A program made the position numbers and the translations under genes. From assembly GCF_028473605.1 (NCBI RefSeq), contig NZ_CP097267.1:934501-998500 (forward strand): 64,000 nt of DNA, given 5' to 3'. The notes beneath the pieces were generated by a model. The model was not told the origin of the DNA and did no database searches. It saw only the letters and a list, made by a program, of their open reading frames with translations. This DNA is from Acidovorax sp. NCPPB 3576 (GTDB taxonomy: Bacteria; Pseudomonadota; Gammaproteobacteria; Burkholderiales; Burkholderiaceae_C). Numbering within the stretch: position 1 is the stretch's first letter; every line of letters starts with the position of its first letter. This document shows, piece after piece, positions 32,869 to 41,266 of the stretch.

Positions 32869-34027
32869 AGCCGGCAATCCGTCATCCGCTGCATTTCCCA
32901 ATGCATCAACAATGAAGATTCTCACCGTCATCGGGGCACGGCCCCAACTCGTCAAAGCGGCAGTGGTTTCGCATGAGATTCAGGCGAGGCAGCAGGCTGG
33001 TACGGCCGTGCAGGAACTGATTGTTCATACGGGCCAGCATTTCGACAAGAACATGTCCGACGTGTTCTTCGACGAGATGTCCATTCCGCGGCCGCACCGC
33101 ATGCTCGCTCTGGGGGGGCTATCGCATGGCGCGATGACCGGCCGGATGATCGAGCAGATCGAATCGGTGTTGGTGGAAGAGCGTCCCGACTGGATGCTGG
33201 TGTACGGCGATACCAATTCGACCATGGCCGGTGCCTTGGCTGCCGTGAAACTGCACATTCCGGTGGCGCATGTCGAGGCGGGGCTTCGCTCCTGGAACCG
33301 CGCCATGCCGGAAGAAATCAATCGCGTCGTGACGGACCATGTATCCAGCCTGCTGTTTGCCCCCACCGATTCCGCAGTGGCCAATCTCAAGGCCGAGGGG
33401 ATTGCCGGGCAGCAAGTGGTTCGCACGGGAGATGTGATGTTCGACGCCTCGCTGTTTTATGCCAGCAAAGCCGTGAACCTCCCTTTGCCGGCCGGCGTGG
33501 GCAACCGCCCCTTCGCGTTGGTGACCATCCATCGCGCAGAGAACACGGACGATCCCAAACGCCTGCAGGCCATCGTGGAGGCTCTGGAGAGAGCGTCACG
33601 CGCGATCCACATGGTTTTTCCGGTGCACCCGCGCACGCGTGGGGCTTTGGGTCGCTTGGGTTTGCTCGATCGGCTGGAGGCCATCGCCACTTTGCTGGAC
33701 CCGGTCGGATACCTCGAAATGGTTCAACTGGAAAAGGCCTGCACCTTGGTCGTCACGGACTCAGGCGGGGTGCAGAAGGAGGCGTATTTCTTCGGCAAGC
33801 CATGTGTGACGCTGCGCACTGAAACGGAGTGGACTGAACTCGTCGAGATCGGCGCCAATGTATTGGTCGCGCCGGACGATGCGCAAAGCATCGCGCAGGC
33901 GATTGCCGATGGAGTGCAGCGGACCGTCGATACCAGTGCCCAGTTGTATGGCGATGGCCATGCCGCAGCACACATCGTGGATCAGTTGCTCTCGAATCTG
34001 CACGGAAGTGCTTGCACCAACCCCTGA
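32861..34027 (+). CDS. wbpI: UDP-GlcNAc3NAcA 2-epimerase, WbpI-type
   Basis: A 388-residue non-hydrolysing epimerase converting UDP-2,3-diacetamido-glucuronate to the manno isomer. Blocks ELIVHTGQHFDKNMSDVFF, VYGDTNSTMAGALAAVKLHI, EAGLRSWNRAMPEEINR, LLDPVGYLEMVQLEKA and SGGVQKEAYFFGKPCVT follow WbpI of P. aeruginosa closely. The start at 32861 overlaps asnB by 8 bp and has CAGGAG 7 bp before it; the internal ATG at 32912 has no ribosome site. This completes the WbpA-B-E-D-I set although it sits about 6.5 kb from wbpE. Confidence 0.92.
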   Translation: MPEAGNPSSAAFPNASTMKILTVIGARPQLVKAAVVSHEIQARQQAGTAVQELIVHTGQHFDKNMSDVFFDEMSIPRPHRMLALGGLSHGAMTGRMIEQIESVLVEERPDWMLVYGDTNSTMAGALAAVKLHIPVAHVEAGLRSWNRAMPEEINRVVTDHVSSLLFAPTDSAVANLKAEGIAGQQVVRTGDVMFDASLFYASKAVNLPLPAGVGNRPFALVTIHRAENTDDPKRLQAIVEALERASRAIHMVFPVHPRTRGALGRLGLLDRLEAIATLLDPVGYLEMVQLEKACTLVVTDSGGVQKEAYFFGKPCVTLRTETEWTELVEIGANVLVAPDDAQSIAQAIADGVQRTVDTSAQLYGDGHAAAHIVDQLLSNLHGSACTNP

Positions 34028-34122
34028 TCTGCGACTTGAAGTGATTCATTCATTGCCAAGCCCGGTGGGGAACTTCATGTCCAACAATCCATGATGGCCT
34101 CGCTTCAGAATAGGCCGACCCT

Positions 34123-36009
34123 ATGTGCGGCATAGCAGGCAGTGCTTCGGGCATCGGGGATGGCCGCCTCGAAGGTCGATTAAAGGCGGCTCTTCATTTG
34201 CTGCAGCGACGAGGCCCGGACGAAAGCGCGTCTGCTTTCTGGCGCACCGATGGAGCGATGGTCGCGTTGGGCCATACACGCCTCAGCGTGATCGACCTTT
34301 CTTCGGCGGCTCAGCAGCCCATGTCCAGTAGCGATGAAAACTTCACGCTGGTGTTCAACGGAGAGATTTATAACTATCTCGAATTAAGGCGCGAACTGGA
34401 ACAGCTAGGGCGGCAATTCCATTCCAGGTCTGACACCGAAGTTCTCCTGCAGGCTTGGCAGGTGTGGGGCGAGCGCGCCTTGCCGCGTTTGGTGGGCATG
34501 TTCGCCTTTGTCCTTTTGGACCGCCGTTCCGGAACATTGCACGGTGCCCGCGACGCGTTCGGCATCAAGCCGATTTACTACCACGCAGATCACCAGGGGC
34601 TGTGCTTTGCCTCCGAGATTCCAGCCGTGCAGGCCCTGCGGTCCTCTGCTCCCCGTCTGGACTGGCACGTCGCGTACGACTATCTGGCGCACGGCCGCTA
34701 CGACAACGACGCGCGCACTTTCTTTGCGGATGTTCGCGCGCTGCCGCCTGGCCACCGCTTTACCTACGACCTCCAGTCCCGTCAGCTTGAGCTGCACGCC
34801 TGGTGGAAGCCGACGATTGCCCCGGTTCAGCGGCTGACGCTTGACGACGCAGCGGATGGCCTGCGCAGCCGTCTGCTGGACAGCGTTCGGCTTCATCTTC
34901 GCAGCGATGTTCCGCTGGGCGCGGCCCTGTCCGGTGGGCTGGATTCGTCTGCCATCGTCGGTTGCATGCGCCATCTGGAGCCCGATGCGCCGATCCACAC
35001 GTTCAGCTTCATTGCATCGGGCAGCTCCGTTTCGGAAGAGCAATGGGTCGATCGCATGAATGCCTATGCGGGGGCTGTGGCGCACAAGGTGAGCATCGCG
35101 CCCCAGGAGTTGGCGGCCGACCTGGACGACATGATCGCGGCGCAGGGCGAGCCGTTTGGCAGCACCAGCATCTATGCCCAGTACCGGGTGTTTCAGTTGG
35201 CGCGAGAGCACGGCATGACCGTCACGCTCGACGGGCAGGGCGCTGATGAATTGTGCGGCGGCTATGTCGGCTACCCCGGGCCGCGTGTGCACAGCCTGTT
35301 GGATGAGGGGCGGTGGCTGGGCGCTGCGGCATTCCTGCGGCAATGGGGGCGTTGGCCCGGCAGGGCCGGCCTGGATGGGCTCAAGGCGGCCGTGGCCGAA
35401 TACACGAGCGACACTGCCTACCAGGCGCTGCGGCGCATGAATGGTGCCGATGCCAGCCCGCCCTGGCTGGATGGGCGGGTGCTCGCAGACGCTGGCGTCG
35501 CCCTGCGCTTTCCGCGCGAGTCGCCCCCCCAAACCGCCCCCGGAAGGCGCCTGGTGGCCGAACTCGCCCGTTCGCTGCACGGCGTGGGCTTGCCAGGGCT
35601 GCTGCGCCACGGGGACCGCAACTCCATGCGATTCTCGGTGGAAAGCCGGGTGCCCTTTCTGACCACGGGGCTTGCCGACTTCTTGCTGACCTTGCCAGAG
35701 GATTACCTGGTGTCGCCCCAAGGCGAGACCAAGCATCTGCTGCGCCGTGCCATGCGGGGACTGGTGCCGCAAGAGGTGCTCGATCGCCGGGACAAGATCG
35801 GCTTCGCCACGCCGGAACAGGCGTGGCTCGTGCAGATGGCGCCCCAGGTGCGCGAATGGCTGCGGCACCCGCTTGGGTTGCCGTTCTTTCGCCAGGACGA
35901 AGTGCTCAGGGCATTCGACCAGGTGGTCGCAGGCCAGCGGCCTTTCAGCTGGCAGGTGTGGCGCTGGATCAATTTCACGCGCTGGCACGCCCGGCATTTC
36001 GCGGGTTGA
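34123..36009 (+). CDS. AsnB-type glutamine-dependent amidotransferase, copy 2
   Basis: A 628-residue second class II amidotransferase with Cys2 in MCGIAGS, RRGPDESAS, VFNGEIYNYLEL, PP-loop ALSGGLDSSAIVG and SVESRVPFLTTGLADF. It is clearly distinct in sequence from the copy at 30979, so it is not a recent duplicate; two different carboxyls (two uronic residues, or a uronic acid and another acid) may be amidated. A 95-bp gap with a possible own promoter separates it from wbpI; the glycosyltransferase at 36017 follows 7 bp after it. Confidence 0.87.
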   Translation: MCGIAGSASGIGDGRLEGRLKAALHLLQRRGPDESASAFWRTDGAMVALGHTRLSVIDLSSAAQQPMSSSDENFTLVFNGEIYNYLELRRELEQLGRQFHSRSDTEVLLQAWQVWGERALPRLVGMFAFVLLDRRSGTLHGARDAFGIKPIYYHADHQGLCFASEIPAVQALRSSAPRLDWHVAYDYLAHGRYDNDARTFFADVRALPPGHRFTYDLQSRQLELHAWWKPTIAPVQRLTLDDAADGLRSRLLDSVRLHLRSDVPLGAALSGGLDSSAIVGCMRHLEPDAPIHTFSFIASGSSVSEEQWVDRMNAYAGAVAHKVSIAPQELAADLDDMIAAQGEPFGSTSIYAQYRVFQLAREHGMTVTLDGQGADELCGGYVGYPGPRVHSLLDEGRWLGAAAFLRQWGRWPGRAGLDGLKAAVAEYTSDTAYQALRRMNGADASPPWLDGRVLADAGVALRFPRESPPQTAPGRRLVAELARSLHGVGLPGLLRHGDRNSMRFSVESRVPFLTTGLADFLLTLPEDYLVSPQGETKHLLRRAMRGLVPQEVLDRRDKIGFATPEQAWLVQMAPQVREWLRHPLGLPFFRQDEVLRAFDQVVAGQRPFSWQVWRWINFTRWHARHFAG

Positions 36010-36016
36010 CGTAGCC

Positions 36017-37171
36017 ATGGCCCGTGTGCTGCTGCTGTCGCTCTCGCCCATTGCCTCCGATCCGCGTGTGATGCGCCAATACGAGGCGCTGAGCGCGGAG
36101 CATGAGGTCCATGTGATGGGCTTTGGAGACTGCCCGCCCGGAGTGCGGCATTTCACGCCGGTGGAGCAGCCCCGGCCCGACCCTGGCGTGGTTCTGCGCA
36201 ATGCGGTTCGCCTGGCGCTGCGCCGCTATGAAACGTATTACTGGCAGCACCCGCAGATCCGCGCATTGGAGAAAGCCGCCGCGCAGGTGCCCGCAGGCTT
36301 CGACTTGGTATTGGCCAACGATGTGATGGCATTGCCGATGGCCCTGCGGCTGGCAGGCAAGGCGCCCGTGTGGCTGGACGCGCATGAATATGCCCCGCGC
36401 GAATTCGAGGACCTGTGGGCATGGCGCATGTTGCTGGGGCCTTTCTTCGATGCCACCTGCCGTGATGCATTGCCCCGCGTGGCGCGCATGAGCACGGTGT
36501 GCGCAGGCATTGCGCGCGAGTACGAACGGTGTTACGGCGTGCCGGTGTCGGTGATGCCCAATTGCCCAGAACCGCAGGCTTTGCCTGTACGGCCCACGCA
36601 GGCTGACCGCATCCGGCTGATCCACCACGGCGCAGCCATCGCCTCGCGCAAGATCGAGGTGATGATCGACCTCATGGACCATCTGGACGACCGTTTCAGC
36701 CTGGACCTGATGCTGGTGGAGCAAGACCCGGCATACTTCGCGGCGCTGAAGCATCGCGCAGCCCGGCATGCCCGCATCCGGTTCATCCCGCCTGTCCCCA
36801 TGCGGGACATCGCGGCGCACACCAATGGCCACGACATTGGGCTGTTCCTGCTGCCGCCCACCAATTTCAACTACCTGCATGCGCTGCCCAACAAGTTCTT
36901 CGAGTTCATGCAGGCACGCCTGGCGATTGCCATCGGCCCCTCGCCCGAAATGCAGGCACTGGTGACGGAGTCGGGGTGCGGCGTGGTCAGCGGTAGCTTT
37001 GAAGCGGCAGACCTGGCCGCCCAGCTCTCCCGCCTCACACCCGAAAACATCGATGCCATGAAGCACGCTTCCGACCGTGCCAGCCGGCGCTTCAACGCCG
37101 CGGTAACGCGCCAGTGGCTCCGCGACGAAGTACGGGATTTGCTGGCGGGCCCCACCAGCGCGGCTCACTGA
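36017..37171 (+). CDS. GT-B fold glycosyltransferase
   Basis: A 384-residue protein starting ARVLLLSLSPIASDPRVMRQ, the GT4-like entry seen in capsule and O-antigen transferases. VLANDVMALPMALRLAGKAP and LDAHEYAPREFEDLW lie in the acceptor half, and LPNKFFEFMQARLAIAIGPS in the donor half, where E of the NKFFEF motif normally contacts the nucleotide. The frame is open far upstream inside asnB, but ATG 36017 begins the conserved region. Sugar specificity unknown. Confidence 0.85.
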   Translation: MARVLLLSLSPIASDPRVMRQYEALSAEHEVHVMGFGDCPPGVRHFTPVEQPRPDPGVVLRNAVRLALRRYETYYWQHPQIRALEKAAAQVPAGFDLVLANDVMALPMALRLAGKAPVWLDAHEYAPREFEDLWAWRMLLGPFFDATCRDALPRVARMSTVCAGIAREYERCYGVPVSVMPNCPEPQALPVRPTQADRIRLIHHGAAIASRKIEVMIDLMDHLDDRFSLDLMLVEQDPAYFAALKHRAARHARIRFIPPVPMRDIAAHTNGHDIGLFLLPPTNFNYLHALPNKFFEFMQARLAIAIGPSPEMQALVTESGCGVVSGSFEAADLAAQLSRLTPENIDAMKHASDRASRRFNAAVTRQWLRDEVRDLLAGPTSAAH

Positions 37172-37175
37172 CGTC

Positions 37176-38321
37176 ATGCGCGCCCTCGTTCTTGGCACCC
37201 AGTCGTTCATTGATGGCGGCACCAAAGTCGGCTCGCAACATCTGGCGCAAGCGCTGGCGGCGGCCGGGTGGGCGGTGGACTATGTGCCCACCCTCTCGTC
37301 GCCCATGGACGTGATCGGCCGGCAACGCCATGCCAGGCTGGCCCGGGCCTGGGGCGGTGGATTGCGGGAGCGCTCGGTGGGCATCTCTCCCGGCCTGACC
37401 GAATGGAGCGTTCAGTCGTTTTTTCCGGCGCATCGGTGGTTTTTGCGCTGGCCCTGGCAGTTGAAAGCGTATGGTCACCGCTGCCCGGCGGCGCTGCGCA
37501 ACGTGCAGTTCGACGCCTGCATTGCCGACGTGGCGCCCAACATGCTGCTGCTGCACCAGATCACTGCGCATGCGAAGGTCTGCCGCCTCAACGATTGGCC
37601 GCGGGGCTTTGCGCGGGACCTTCATCCGGTGCTGGTGAATGCGCTCGAGTCGATGGTGGGCAGCGCCTGTTTCGATGAGGTGTGGGCCGTCTCGCAACCG
37701 CTGGCGGAATACGCGCATGCGCTGAATCCGCAGGCCAGGGTGGAGCAGATTCCCAATGGCGTGGAGGCCAGCATGCTCGTGCCTTTAAGCCATGACCACC
37801 CGATCGCGCGAAGGCCCCGCAGCGCAGTTTACGTGGGAGGGCTGACGGCTTGGCTGGACATCGGGCTGCTCGCGCAGGTGGCGCAGTTGCTGCCCGACTG
37901 GACGTTCGATGTCCATGCGCCCGGCGCCCCGCCGCAGCACGGGTGGCCGGCCAATCTCCGTTGGTGCGGCGCCGTGGCGCGCAACGAATTACCGGCAGTT
38001 CTCCAAAGCCACGAGGTGGGGTTGATTCCCTTTCGCGAGGCCGATGGCCGCATGCGCTATGTGGAGCGCCCCTTGAAGTTCTACGAGTACATCGCGGCCG
38101 GGCTGGGCGTGGCGAGCACCGACCTGGGAGCGCTGCGGCATGGCATGGGCGACCTGGCCTGCTATGGCAACGGTGCACAGGCGTTTGCCGATGCGGTGGT
38201 GCGCGCGCGCGAGCAGGCGCAGGCACGCTCCCCCGGCTTTGCAGACGGCTTCGTGCAGGCGCACGACTGGAGCGCCCGGGCCCAGACCATGCTGGCTCGG
38301 CTGGAGATCTTGCTGGCATGA
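37176..38321 (+). CDS. GT-B fold glycosyltransferase
   Basis: A 381-residue protein. RALVLGTQSFIDGGTKVGSQ starts the N-terminal fold; KVCRLNDWPRGFARDL and VEQIPNGVEASMLVPL mark the acceptor half and linker; PLKFYEYIAAGLGVASTDLG is the donor-site motif. It begins 4 bp after the previous stop and overlaps the next gene by 4 bp. Third glycosyltransferase of the plus-strand run. Confidence 0.83.
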   Translation: MRALVLGTQSFIDGGTKVGSQHLAQALAAAGWAVDYVPTLSSPMDVIGRQRHARLARAWGGGLRERSVGISPGLTEWSVQSFFPAHRWFLRWPWQLKAYGHRCPAALRNVQFDACIADVAPNMLLLHQITAHAKVCRLNDWPRGFARDLHPVLVNALESMVGSACFDEVWAVSQPLAEYAHALNPQARVEQIPNGVEASMLVPLSHDHPIARRPRSAVYVGGLTAWLDIGLLAQVAQLLPDWTFDVHAPGAPPQHGWPANLRWCGAVARNELPAVLQSHEVGLIPFREADGRMRYVERPLKFYEYIAAGLGVASTDLGALRHGMGDLACYGNGAQAFADAVVRAREQAQARSPGFADGFVQAHDWSARAQTMLARLEILLA

Positions 38322-39397
38322 AAAACTACCTGCTGTACGACTTCATGCAGGTGGCCGGCGGTGCGGAGCGCGTGACGCTCACGCTGGCGGAGGCCTTTCC
38401 CGAGTTTCAGACCGTGGTCAGCCGCTGCTACCCCGATGCCCAGCCGTTGATGAGCGCTTCTCCCGCCACGGTGCAGACGCTGCACGGTGGCTGGTCTTCC
38501 GTGCTGCCGCGCATTCTGGAGAGCCTGTGGTGCTTTCGCTTCCGGGCGGGGCTTCTAAAAGATGCACAGACCGTGCTGTACAGCGGCTTTTACGCGCCCC
38601 TGGCCGTCTATCAACAGCGGGCTGGCCGGCGCTTGTACTACTGCCACACGATTCCCCGGTTTGCCTACGACCTGTACGACAGCACGCTGGCCGGTTTTCC
38701 GTTCTGGCTGCGGCCTGCGTACGCCCTGTTCGTGCGCTGGTTCCGGGCGCAGTACGAGGCGGCCATCGGGCGCATGGACCGCATTTTCGTGAACTCCGAG
38801 AACGTGCGGGCACGGCTCCATCGCTACACGGGGCTGGACGCCGAGGTGGTCTATCCCCCCGTGGCGACGCAGCACTTTCGTTTTTTGGGAGACGAGGGCT
38901 ATTACCTGTCCACCGCACGGCTGGTGCCGAACAAGCGGGTGGAGGTGATCGTGCAGGCCTTCCTGCAGATGCCAAATCGCTCCCTGGTGGTCTTGTCGGG
39001 CGGGCCGGAGCTGGAGCGATTGAAGGCCCTGGCGGGAAATGCGCCCAACATTCAATTCACCGGTTGGCAGACCGATGAGGCGCTGCGGCACTGGGTGGGC
39101 AACGCGCGCTGCGTGATCTATCTGCCCGTGGATGAGGACTTCGGCATGTCCCCCGTGGAGGCCATGGCCGCAGGCAAGCCCGTGATCGGCGTGGCCGAAG
39201 GCGGATTGCTGGAGACCGTGGTTCCCGGCCAGACGGGTGTCCTGGTCGCTCCTGCGCCCACGCCTGGGGCCGTCATGGACGCCGTGACACAGATCGAGCA
39301 GATCCATGGCGAAGACCTGTCCGCCCAGTGCCGGCTGCGCGCCCAGCAATTCACCGAAGCCGCCTTCATTGCAAGGATGCAGGCGATCCTTCGATAA
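38318..39397 (+). CDS. GT4 family glycosyltransferase (mannosyltransferase-like)
   Basis: A 359-residue GT4 enzyme. It shows LLYDFMQVAGGAERVTLTLA, YYCHTIPRFAYDLYD, VVYPPVATQHFRFLGDEGYY, TARLVPNKRVEVIVQAF and the donor EX7E block EDFGMSPVEAMAAGKPVIGV. This arrangement is close to WbaZ/WbdA-type mannosyltransferases, and GDP-mannose would be supplied by the manC-type gene (inference). Last plus-strand gene of the locus; it ends 9 bp from the converging GT4-GT2 gene. Confidence 0.87.
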   Translation: MKNYLLYDFMQVAGGAERVTLTLAEAFPEFQTVVSRCYPDAQPLMSASPATVQTLHGGWSSVLPRILESLWCFRFRAGLLKDAQTVLYSGFYAPLAVYQQRAGRRLYYCHTIPRFAYDLYDSTLAGFPFWLRPAYALFVRWFRAQYEAAIGRMDRIFVNSENVRARLHRYTGLDAEVVYPPVATQHFRFLGDEGYYLSTARLVPNKRVEVIVQAFLQMPNRSLVVLSGGPELERLKALAGNAPNIQFTGWQTDEALRHWVGNARCVIYLPVDEDFGMSPVEAMAAGKPVIGVAEGGLLETVVPGQTGVLVAPAPTPGAVMDAVTQIEQIHGEDLSAQCRLRAQQFTEAAFIARMQAILR

Positions 39398-39406
39398 GCC
39401 CTGGGG

Positions 39407-41248
39407 CTACTCTGCCGAGCCGCGCGTGCGCCAATGCGCAATGCACAGCAGGGACGACACTGCCACATACCGCAGCGCGTTGGCCCAGGATTGGAAAATC
39501 TTCGAGCGATCCACCTTGGCGGTGTGCATGGGCAAGGCGACTTCCTTGATGCGCAGGCCCTGGCGCCGCATCAGCAGCAGGGTGCCGATGTCCTGGTAGT
39601 CGAGCAGGGTGGCCTCGGTGGACACCGCCACTTCGAGGGCCTTGCGGTTGTACAGGCGAAAGCCGGACACGAAGTCGTGCAGCGCAAACCCTGTCAGGAA
39701 CCGGAACCAGCCCCACGCCAAACGGCGCGCCCAACTGGTTCGGGTCGCGAAATGGCTCACCACCACATCGCCGTCCTGGCGGCGGGACAGCAGGCTGGAG
39801 ATCTCTTCCACCTCATAGCGGCCTTCCGCATCGATGGTGATCACCGCGTCATAGCCCCGCGACAGCCCGTAGCGAAGCCCCGTCTGCAGGCTGCCCCAGG
39901 TGGTCATGGCCAGCAGTGGGCGCAGCACCCACGCGCCCGCGCTCTCCGCCAGATGGCAGGTGCCATCGCTGCTGCGGTTGTCCACCACCAGCACATCGGC
40001 CCCCACCAGCGAGCGAACGCGCTCGATGAGGTGCTGGATGCTCGCTGCATGGTTGCGCGTGGAGATCACCACCAGCACGCGCGGATTGGGCGGGGCCGGC
40101 GTGCTGCCAAGGGCCAGGTACTGGTACTGGTGCGCCAGCGCGCGTTCGCACTGGGCAATGTCGAAATGCTGGAGCAGCGCCTGGTATCCCGCTTCGCCGA
40201 ACTGCGTGCGCAGCCGCGTGTCGTGCTGCAACCGGGCCAGGGTGCTGCGCCAGCTCTCCACGTCTTCGATGGGCACATGCAAGCCGGAGCGTGCGTGCGC
40301 CACCACCCAGGGCATGCCGGAGCCGGGCAGGTCTGTCACCACGCACGGGCGCTTGTGCATCATGGCTTCCAGCAACACGATGCCGAACGCTTCGGTGCGC
40401 TCGCGGGAAGCCAGGCAGAAGACGTCGCAGGCTTCGAGCAGGGCGTGCTTTTCCGCATCGAGCACCGAGCCGACCAGGCGCACCGCGGGTTCGCGGCCCG
40501 CGGGCGTGGTGTCCCGGATCAGGGATTCCAGCGACACCCGCAACTCGCCCTCGCCGGCGATCACCAGTTCCACCCCTGGCATGGCCTGCACCGCCTTGAT
40601 GAGCGTCTCGAACCCCTTGTAGTAGGTGAGGCGCCCGATGGACAGCAGCCGCAGCTGCGTTTTGGGGCCCCACTGCAACTCGCTGCGCAAGGTGGCGGGC
40701 GGGGGCGGCCGCCGCAGGTTGATGCCCAGGGGAATGACTTCGCACTTGCTGCGCCACGGCTGCAGGGGCGCGCTGGCCTCCAGGTAGGGCGGCGACGTGG
40801 CGAAGATCATTTGCGCCCGGTCCAGCACCGCATGCTCGAAGGGGCGGTACAAAAAGTACGCCAGCGCCACCGACAGCTTGATGTCCGAGACGACGATGTC
40901 CGAATGCCAGTGCACCACGCACGGCACCTTGCGGGCCGCAGGCAGCGTCAGCGCCCAGAGCGCGGAATTGTTGGGCAGGTGCAGGTGCAGCACATCGGGC
41001 TGGAAGCGCCGGATGGCCCGCCCCAGCGCCGAGCGAAAGCCCAGGGCGATCGGGGCATACACCAGATTGAACTGCACCGGCACCCGCACCAGCCAGGGCG
41101 GATCCTGGGGCAATGGCGTGCCGTGCACCAGGGCAAACGCTTCGATGCCCTGGGCGCGCTGGGCCTCGATGAGATCGGCCAGAAACACTTCCATGCCGCC
41201 CAGGTAGGGCGGAAAGAATTTGCCGATGTGCAGGACGCGCAGTGCCAC
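39407..41248 (-). CDS. two-domain glycosyltransferase fusion, GT4 + GT2
   Basis: A 613-residue protein with two catalytic-type domains. Residues 1-375 are a GT4 enzyme: HIGKFFPPYLGGMEVFLADL, VHWHSDIVV, SIGRLTYYKGFETLIKAVQ, and donor block EAFGIVLLEAMMHKRPCVV. From about 388 a GT2 domain starts (RVLVVISTRNHAASIQHLIE, DVLVVDNRSSDGT) with TIDAEGR at 471-477 in place of the usual DADGQ, and SGFRLYNRKA after it, as in polyprenyl-phosphate-mannose synthase relatives. It has no C-terminal TM helices. Both domains look intact. It is encoded 18 bp after the GT-C/TPR gene on the same strand. Confidence 0.88.
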   Translation of the reverse strand: MALRVLHIGKFFPPYLGGMEVFLADLIEAQRAQGIEAFALVHGTPLPQDPPWLVRVPVQFNLVYAPIALGFRSALGRAIRRFQPDVLHLHLPNNSALWALTLPAARKVPCVVHWHSDIVVSDIKLSVALAYFLYRPFEHAVLDRAQMIFATSPPYLEASAPLQPWRSKCEVIPLGINLRRPPPPATLRSELQWGPKTQLRLLSIGRLTYYKGFETLIKAVQAMPGVELVIAGEGELRVSLESLIRDTTPAGREPAVRLVGSVLDAEKHALLEACDVFCLASRERTEAFGIVLLEAMMHKRPCVVTDLPGSGMPWVVAHARSGLHVPIEDVESWRSTLARLQHDTRLRTQFGEAGYQALLQHFDIAQCERALAHQYQYLALGSTPAPPNPRVLVVISTRNHAASIQHLIERVRSLVGADVLVVDNRSSDGTCHLAESAGAWVLRPLLAMTTWGSLQTGLRYGLSRGYDAVITIDAEGRYEVEEISSLLSRRQDGDVVVSHFATRTSWARRLAWGWFRFLTGFALHDFVSGFRLYNRKALEVAVSTEATLLDYQDIGTLLLMRRQGLRIKEVALPMHTAKVDRSKIFQSWANALRYVAVSSLLCIAHWRTRGSAE

Positions 41249-41266
41249 GGGGTTCGCTGACGCGGG

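Noticed and set aside
30256..32955. 899-codon minus-strand open frame over the deacetylase and asnB genes
   Set aside because: Antisense of conserved genes in a GC-rich genome; no recognisable motif.
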